Positions 5,469 to 8,789 of a stretch of DNA of 8,789 nt are shown piece by piece. Both the position numbers and the translations under genes were made by a program. This DNA is from Pseudomonadota bacterium (GTDB lineage Bacteria > Pseudomonadota > Alphaproteobacteria > Rhizobiales > Devosiaceae). Below the pieces are notes generated by a model. The model saw only the letters and a list, made by a program, of their open reading frames with translations, searched no databases and was not told where the DNA came from. Location: positions 1 through 8,789 of the forward strand of contig JAEYXQ010000145.1 in the NCBI GenBank assembly GCA_023431205.1. Direction: 5' to 3'. Each line of letters begins with the position of its first letter. Positions within the stretch are counted from its first letter, which is position 1.

Positions 5469-6533
5469 TTACTTGGCTGGTACGGTGAGGGCAAACGGCA
5501 CGGTCACAACCTCGCCGCCGCCGGTGAACTCGATCCACAGCGCATAATCGCCCGCTGCGGGCAGCGTCACGTGCACGGTCATGTCCGGGTCCACCGCTTC
5601 GGCAGAGGCGGCGCCGTGATCACCATGGCCAGCATGTGTATCGGTACCGTGACCCGCAGCGTCAGCGCCGTGCCCTTCGGCCGGGGCACCATGGTGATCG
5701 CCGCCGTGTTCCATCTCAGCGCCATCGTGATCGTGCCCGGAAGCCGGCGCACCGTGATGGCCGGCACCACCATCTGTCGCGGGGCCTGCATCGTGGCCGT
5801 GACCGCCGCCGTGGCTGCCGTGGCCACCGGCTTCGCCATCCTCCATGGCGTGTGCGTGCACATAGGCAAGGTCCTCAGCGCGAATCAGCACGGCGTGAGC
5901 GGCAACGCCGAGATAAGGCGTGATGTCATCGGCAGGCGCGCCATCCTTTTCAACGGACAGGCTAAGCATGCTCTCCGTGCCGGGCCGAAGCTCAGAAGCG
6001 TCGAGGGCGACGGTATAGTTGCCCGCATGGGCATCGATGGGCCCGTCTATGATGCTGACCGGCTCGCGGGTCATGCCGCCCGCCGTCGAGGAATCGCTCC
6101 CATCAACATCAACATCAAGATCGAAACGGAGCACCTGCTGGCCGAGCCCGGTCGGCACTGCGTCGGTGAAGACATGGTAGAGCCCGGCTTCGGGAAAGGG
6201 CAGTGCTACGGTGAAGCGGCCGTCCTGGTCGGCATGCTCGACATGGCGATGGATCAGGGTCGACAAGCCGGCATCGACCGCAAGCACATGCAGTTCCTGC
6301 GTCAGTTCAACGTCGAACCCGGTGATAGGCTCGCTTGTTCCGATATCCGCGTAGCTGAACTGGAGTTCGCGGGTGAGAGAGCCAGTGTTGCGTACCTTCA
6401 TCTCGCCTGTGACAGCGGCTTCCGTGCCGGGCAGGGCAAAGATGCCTTCCACCGCTTCCAGTGCCAGGACCGCCGGACTGCATCCGAGCGCCAGCGTTGC
6501 TGCTACAAGGGTCTGTATCTGTCTTGCTGCCAC
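5469..6533 (-). CDS. Periplasmic two-domain protein with His-rich insertion, probable copper chaperone or sponge
   Basis: This is a 354-residue exported protein I cannot name. After a Sec-type signal (about 1-24, ending V-L-A) come two related beta-rich domains. The first (about 45-145) contains L-I-H-R-H-V-E-H at 93-100 and G-R-F-T-V-A-L-P-F-P-E-A-G-L-Y at 105-119. The second (about 165-353) contains P-Y-L-G-V-A-A-H at 206-213 and V-H-A-H-A at 225-229. Between two strands of the second domain sits a Gly/Ala/Asp linker with 16 His in residues 238-306, mostly as HG, HD, HH or HGH, suited to binding Cu or other soft metals. The fold pattern V-T-L-P-A-A-G-D-Y-A-L-W resumes at 322-333. I chose GTG at 6533, which has GGAG 7 bases upstream. 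The ATG at 6551 has no such site and lies 7 bases after a strong hairpin. It sits between nirK and the YcnI-like gene, so a copper-store role is likely but inferred. Confidence 0.8.
   Translation of the reverse strand: MAARQIQTLVAATLALGCSPAVLALEAVEGIFALPGTEAAVTGEMKVRNTGSLTRELQFSYADIGTSEPITGFDVELTQELHVLAVDAGLSTLIHRHVEHADQDGRFTVALPFPEAGLYHVFTDAVPTGLGQQVLRFDLDVDVDGSDSSTAGGMTREPVSIIDGPIDAHAGNYTVALDASELRPGTESMLSLSVEKDGAPADDITPYLGVAAHAVLIRAEDLAYVHAHAMEDGEAGGHGSHGGGHGHDAGPATDGGAGHHGAPASGHDHDGAEMEHGGDHHGAPAEGHGADAAGHGTDTHAGHGDHGAASAEAVDPDMTVHVTLPAAGDYALWIEFTGGGEVVTVPFALTVPAK
5634..5759 (-). repeat. Imperfect 63-base tandem repeat coding for His-rich units
   Basis: Two adjacent units of 21 codons begin H-H-G-A-P-A-(S/E)-G-H at residues 259 and 280 of the His-rich protein. 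The units diverge towards their ends. This suggests the insertion grew by internal duplication, so its length may vary among strains. Confidence 0.55.
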
Positions 6534-6558
6534 ATCAAATCTCCAATGCATAGATGAT

Positions 6559-6581
6559 GCGGCCCGCCAGTGGCGGGCCGC
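6559..6581 (-). terminator. Intercistronic hairpin between nirK and the His-rich gene
   Basis: GCGGCCCGCC (6559-6568) pairs perfectly with GGCGGGCCGC (6572-6581) around a 3-base loop. It begins 7 bases after the nirK stop on the minus strand. No U-tract follows. It lies close enough to the ATG at 6551 to block ribosomes there, which favours the GTG at 6533 as the start of the next gene. Confidence 0.55.
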
Positions 6582-6588
6582 AGGCGTG

Positions 6589-7749
6589 TCAGTGTCCCGA
6601 CATCGACGGATCCGGGGGCTCGCCGATCGGCGCGAAGATGTCCGGCTGTTCTTCGCCCTCGACGATGAGGTAGCCGGCAAGACCGCGCTCGGCGCGCGAC
6701 AGGGCGTGATCCACCAGCACGTAGCGGCCGGGAACCTCGCACTTGAACTCCACCATGGTGGCTCCGCCCGGCGCGACGGTGATGGTCTGCACGTCAGTGA
6801 GCGGCGGGCTGGTCAGCGAGCCGGCATTGTAGACCCGGTCGAAGATCTCGCCGATGACGTGGAACGACGAGGTGAAGTTCGGCCCACCGACGCCGAAGAA
6901 GATGCGCACCGTCTCGCCCACATTGGCCTTGAGCGGGAAGTGCTCGGTCAGCGCGCCGACATGGCCGTTGAACACGAAGTACTCGGGACGCTCGTTGAGC
7001 ATCTTCTCGTAGCTCTCGGTCAGCAGGCCCGCGGTGCCGAACGGCTCCTCGGTATAGATTTCGCCCTGCATCACATAGAACTCGCGATCGACCGGGGGCA
7101 GGCCCTCTTCGGGCTCGACTACGATCAGGCCATACATGCCATTGGCGATGTGCAGAGCCACTGGCGGCACGGCGCAGTGATAGACATAAACGCCCGGGTT
7201 CAGCGCCTTGAACCTGAAGGCATATTCCTCGCCCGGCATGGCCGTGGTCAGCACTGCGCCGCCCCCGGGGCCGGTGGTGGCATGGAAGTCCACATTGTGG
7301 GGCATCCAACTGTCGGGATTGTTCTTGAAGTAGCACTCGACGGTGTCGCCGACCCGCACGCGGATGAACGGGCCCGGTACGCGGCCGTTGAAGGTCCAGA
7401 AGCGGAAGGTAGCGTTGCTATCGAGATGTGCCTCGAGCTCGATGGTTTCCAGTTCCACCCGCACCGTTTCCGGTTCCCGCCGCGTGATCGGGCCGGGAAT
7501 GTCGGCAGGGTCGTGGGCAATGTCGGCGCGATCGGTGACGCCCGGATTGACCTGATAGAGCCGGCCGCTGCCGGTGGTGCCGCCTGCGGCCGACTGGTGG
7601 ACATGCTCGTGGTCGGCAATCGCCTGCACGGTCCCGCCTGCCATGGCGCCCGCAAACGTCAACCCTGCCGTCCCTGCCAGCAGGCTGCGCCGGCTGATGC
7701 GCGTACCGGTCTCGTCCCGCTCGGAATCGTCGCGGTGGTGGTCTGTCAT
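6589..7749 (-). CDS. nirK: Copper-containing nitrite reductase, class II (AniA-like)
   Basis: NirK reduces nitrite to nitric oxide in the periplasm, the defining step of denitrification. The 386-residue protein has a Tat leader (S-R20-R21-S-L-L-A-G) for export in folded, copper-loaded form, then a His-bearing segment D-H-E-H-V-H (46-51) before two cupredoxin domains. All copper ligands are present: type 1 H151, C192, H200, M205; type 2 H156, H191, H348. The catalytic Asp154 (H-N-V-D-F-H) and His297 (S-S-F-H-V-I-G) are also intact, so it should be active. The H-I-A-N-G-M-Y-G-L-I-V-V-E-P stretch after C192 is of the AniA/class II type rather than the H-V-V-S-G-M type. The ATG at 7749 precedes the Tat motif by 18 codons; the frame is open further upstream but that extension is Arg-rich and overlaps pseudoazurin. 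It lies 59 bases after pseudoazurin, its likely donor, and heads copper-handling genes. Confidence 0.98.
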   Translation of the reverse strand: MTDHHRDDSERDETGTRISRRSLLAGTAGLTFAGAMAGGTVQAIADHEHVHQSAAGGTTGSGRLYQVNPGVTDRADIAHDPADIPGPITRREPETVRVELETIELEAHLDSNATFRFWTFNGRVPGPFIRVRVGDTVECYFKNNPDSWMPHNVDFHATTGPGGGAVLTTAMPGEEYAFRFKALNPGVYVYHCAVPPVALHIANGMYGLIVVEPEEGLPPVDREFYVMQGEIYTEEPFGTAGLLTESYEKMLNERPEYFVFNGHVGALTEHFPLKANVGETVRIFFGVGGPNFTSSFHVIGEIFDRVYNAGSLTSPPLTDVQTITVAPGGATMVEFKCEVPGRYVLVDHALSRAERGLAGYLIVEGEEQPDIFAPIGEPPDPSMSGH

Positions 7750-7777
7750 GTTTTCACCCGTAGGTTTGTGGGAAGGA

Positions 7778-7801
7778 GCCTCCCGGTCGTTGCCGGGAGG
7801 C
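7778..7801 (-). terminator. Intercistronic hairpin between pseudoazurin and nirK
   Basis: GCCTCCCGG (7778-7786) pairs perfectly with CCGGGAGGC (7793-7801) around a 6-base loop, starting 7 bases after the pseudoazurin stop on the minus strand. There is no U-tract downstream, so partial termination, RNase processing or 3'-end protection of a short pseudoazurin transcript is more likely than full stop. Confidence 0.55.
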
Positions 7802-7808
7802 GGGTAGA

Positions 7809-8285
7809 TTACTGTGCTGCAGGTGCTGCCGCGGCGTCGCCGCCGGCCTCTACTTCGGCGATCAGTTCGGCCATGCGGGCCTTCGCCTTGCCCGGCAGCT
7901 TCTCGACTTCTTCGGCCGGAAGGGCCTCCGGAGCATCGCCGACCTGGATCAGGCCGACCATTCCCATGCCCAGGTGAGGCTGGCACTTGTAGGCATAGAA
8001 GCCTTCCTGATCGAAGGTGACGGTGATCTCTTCGTTGATCTTGCCCTTCCAGGGCTCCGCCCCTTCCGGCATCAGCGTCAGGATGCTTTCCGAGTTGTGG
8101 CCCTTGGCGGTGGCAACGAAGGTCACCGTGTCACCGGGCGCGATCTTGAGGAAGGCCGGCTCAAACTGCATCGGCCGCCCTTCGGAATCCTTGTTCAGCA
8201 TCTGCACCTGGTGGTCAGCCGCCCACGCGGGAACGGCAAACAGGGTGGCGGCGATCAGGGCAGAAGTGGCAACTATCTTGTTCAT
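7809..8285 (-). CDS. Pseudoazurin, complete
   Basis: This is a 158-residue periplasmic type 1 copper protein that donates electrons to NirK. A Sec signal peptide ends A-W-A/A23. All four copper ligands are visible: His63 (K-G-H-N-S), Cys101, His104 and Met109 (K-C-Q-P-H-L-G-M-G-M). The P-E-G-A-E-P-W-K-G-K-I-N-E element at 73-85 is typical of pseudoazurins. The C-terminus carries an extra Ala-rich tail (about 148-158) beyond the usual end. The ATG at 8285 has AAGGAG on the minus strand (8292-8297) at 6 bases spacing. It is the first gene of the minus-strand run and is divergent from nnrS. A second, different pseudoazurin opens the window, so the locus holds two. I am sure of the family; petE/azu-type naming varies, so no symbol is given. 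Confidence 0.96.
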   Translation of the reverse strand: MNKIVATSALIAATLFAVPAWAADHQVQMLNKDSEGRPMQFEPAFLKIAPGDTVTFVATAKGHNSESILTLMPEGAEPWKGKINEEITVTFDQEGFYAYKCQPHLGMGMVGLIQVGDAPEALPAEEVEKLPGKAKARMAELIAEVEAGGDAAAAPAAQ

Positions 8286-8353
8286 TGATGTCTCCTTGAA
8301 AGGCCCCCGGGCGGCGCCTGCGCGGCGCGTTGCGAACGTGGGTACTCCGGGCC

Positions 8354-8371
8354 TAACGATTAATCAAATCG
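8354..8371 (-). promoter_or_regulatory. Possible degenerate Fnr-like half-site and AT-rich element for pseudoazurin
   Basis: On the minus strand this contains TTGATTAATCGTTA (8367-8354), with one good TTGAT half and a poor second half; it is also the most AT-rich spot in a GC-rich gap. Its centre lies about 75 bases before the pseudoazurin start, a fitting distance for an activator site, but no clear -10 follows. Evidence is weak. Confidence 0.25.
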
Positions 8372-8465
8372 AAGGTTCGTCCTGGCGTATGCGGCAGTCT
8401 GGCGGGCTGGTCCGTGAAACTCTGGTTGTGTGCCCCTTCAGTAGCGGCGTTCCACAGAGTCTTCT

Positions 8466-8479
8466 TTGACGCAGGTCAA
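8466..8479 (+). promoter_or_regulatory. Fnr/Dnr/NNR-type regulator box in the divergent region
   Basis: TTGACGCAGGTCAA is a perfect dyad (TTGAC-N4-GTCAA), matching the Fnr/Dnr outline TTGAT-N4-ATCAA with one symmetric change per arm. It is centred about 88 bases before the nnrS ATG, so a -41.5 position places the transcript start near 8514 with a 46-base leader. It could also serve pseudoazurin on the other strand, but the leader would be about 145 bases. The regulator at 2503-3210 is the obvious candidate binder. The rest of 8286-8559 holds no gene I can support. Confidence 0.75.
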
Positions 8480-8547
8480 GGATCGGCGGAGTTTGCTTGC
8501 GGTGGCGCAAAGAGGCGGGGCTGCTCATCGTCTACCCGACGGCCACC

Positions 8548-8556
8548 AAGGAGGTG
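8548..8556 (+). promoter_or_regulatory. Strong Shine-Dalgarno site of nnrS
   Basis: AAGGAGGTG is close to the full anti-16S complement and lies at ideal distance (about 5 bases from AGGAGG) before the ATG at 8560; it fixes the start. Confidence 0.75.
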
Positions 8557-8559
8557 CAC

Positions 8560-8789
8560 ATGACACAACAGGCAGAAACTAGGCGCCAACCCGTTCCCCG
8601 CGGTATGAGTCGCACAGGTCCGGTGATCCTGTCCTACGGCTTCCGTCCGTTCTTTCTTGCCGCCGGTTTGTGGGGGGTGGCGGCGATGGCACTATGGGTT
8701 GCCACGCTTTCCGGCGCGATGGAGGCCGGCGGCTCGCTCGGCGGCGCTGCCTGGCACGCTCATGAAATGCTGTTCGGCTACACCAGCGC
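8560..8789 (+). CDS. nnrS: NnrS family protein, N-terminal part (3' end outside window)
   Basis: These are the first 76 codons of NnrS, a polytopic heme- and copper-containing membrane protein linked to NO tolerance in denitrifiers. A short cytoplasmic leader is followed by the family signature G27-F-R-P-F-F, a first membrane span (about 31-51), and then W65-H-A-H-E-M-L-F-G-Y, whose His66, His68 and Glu69 are the conserved motif and candidate metal ligands. The gene runs off the right edge. It is divergent from pseudoazurin-nirK and lies downstream of the TTGAC-N4-GTCAA box, so it is probably switched on by NO together with nirK. Confidence 0.95.
   Translation, partial: MTQQAETRRQPVPRGMSRTGPVILSYGFRPFFLAAGLWGVAAMALWVATLSGAMEAGGSLGGAAWHAHEMLFGYTS

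Noticed and set aside
5289..6557. Long plus-strand open frame (422 codons) opposite the His-rich and ycnI-like genes
   Set aside because: The translation has no recognisable domain and crosses two genes. The minus-strand proteins there have signal peptides, Shine-Dalgarno sites and family motifs. High GC content explains the open antisense frame.
6373..7977. Plus-strand open frame of 534 codons opposite nirK
   Set aside because: nirK on the minus strand has every copper ligand and a Tat leader; the plus frame shows no domain and is an antisense artefact of GC-rich codon use.
7750..7986. N-terminal extension of nirK by 79 codons
   Set aside because: The extension is Arg/Gly-rich, overlaps the pseudoazurin gene and the intercistronic hairpin, and would bury the Tat signal. 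The ATG at 7749 is the natural start.
8328..8338. Short inverted repeat CGTT-GCG-AACG upstream of pseudoazurin
   Set aside because: The arms are only 4 bases, it lacks the TTG-N8-CAA outline, and such short dyads are common by chance in GC-rich DNA.
8017..8469. Plus-strand open frame across the pseudoazurin 5' half and divergent region
   Set aside because: It is mostly antisense to pseudoazurin, with no Shine-Dalgarno or domain, and it would end within the regulator box.

Overview
The window is a GC-rich, gene-dense stretch of a denitrifying bacterium, most likely a proteobacterium (Pseudomonadota). This rests on a class II (AniA-like) copper nitrite reductase with a Tat leader, pseudoazurin electron donors, NnrS and a Dnr/NNR-type Crp/Fnr regulator. 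I cannot fix the genus or the class from the sequence alone. No rRNA, tRNA, IS element or CRISPR array is visible.

Left block, plus strand, 1-2511. The window opens inside a pseudoazurin gene (C-terminal half only). After a 146-base gap comes a tight cassette: a DUF59/MIP18 (PaaD/SufT-like) Fe-S assembly protein, a DUF2249 protein, a roughly 10-12 TM NnrS-like membrane protein, and, after a 165-base gap with a possible regulator box, a small CPGC-motif DUF1858 protein. These small families are typical companions of NO and nitrosative-stress metabolism and of Fe-S maintenance.

Middle block, minus strand, 8285 down to 2503. Six genes are read in one direction with gaps of only 25-60 bases: pseudoazurin, nirK, a two-domain periplasmic protein with a His-rich insertion, a YcnI-like DUF1775 copper-binding protein, a CopC-CopD fusion, and a Crp/Fnr regulator. 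The likely logic is that NirK and pseudoazurin form the copper electron-transfer core. The three proteins between nirK and the regulator look like a dedicated periplasmic copper capture, relay and import set. The terminal regulator probably senses NO and controls the locus. Three of the spacers carry a perfect 9-10 bp GC hairpin starting 7-10 bases after the upstream stop codon.

Right edge, plus strand. A 274-base divergent intergenic region carries a perfect dyad TTGAC-N4-GTCAA, the expected target type for an Fnr/Dnr/NNR regulator. It is followed by the start of nnrS (first 76 codons). The regulator gene ends tail-to-tail with the DUF1858 gene, overlapping by 9 bases.

The most noteworthy candidate system is the nirK-linked copper-handling module (His-rich protein, YcnI-like, CopCD) together with the DUF59/DUF2249/NnrS-like/DUF1858 cassette. 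Its members are known families, but their joint role in NirK maturation or NO protection is inference.
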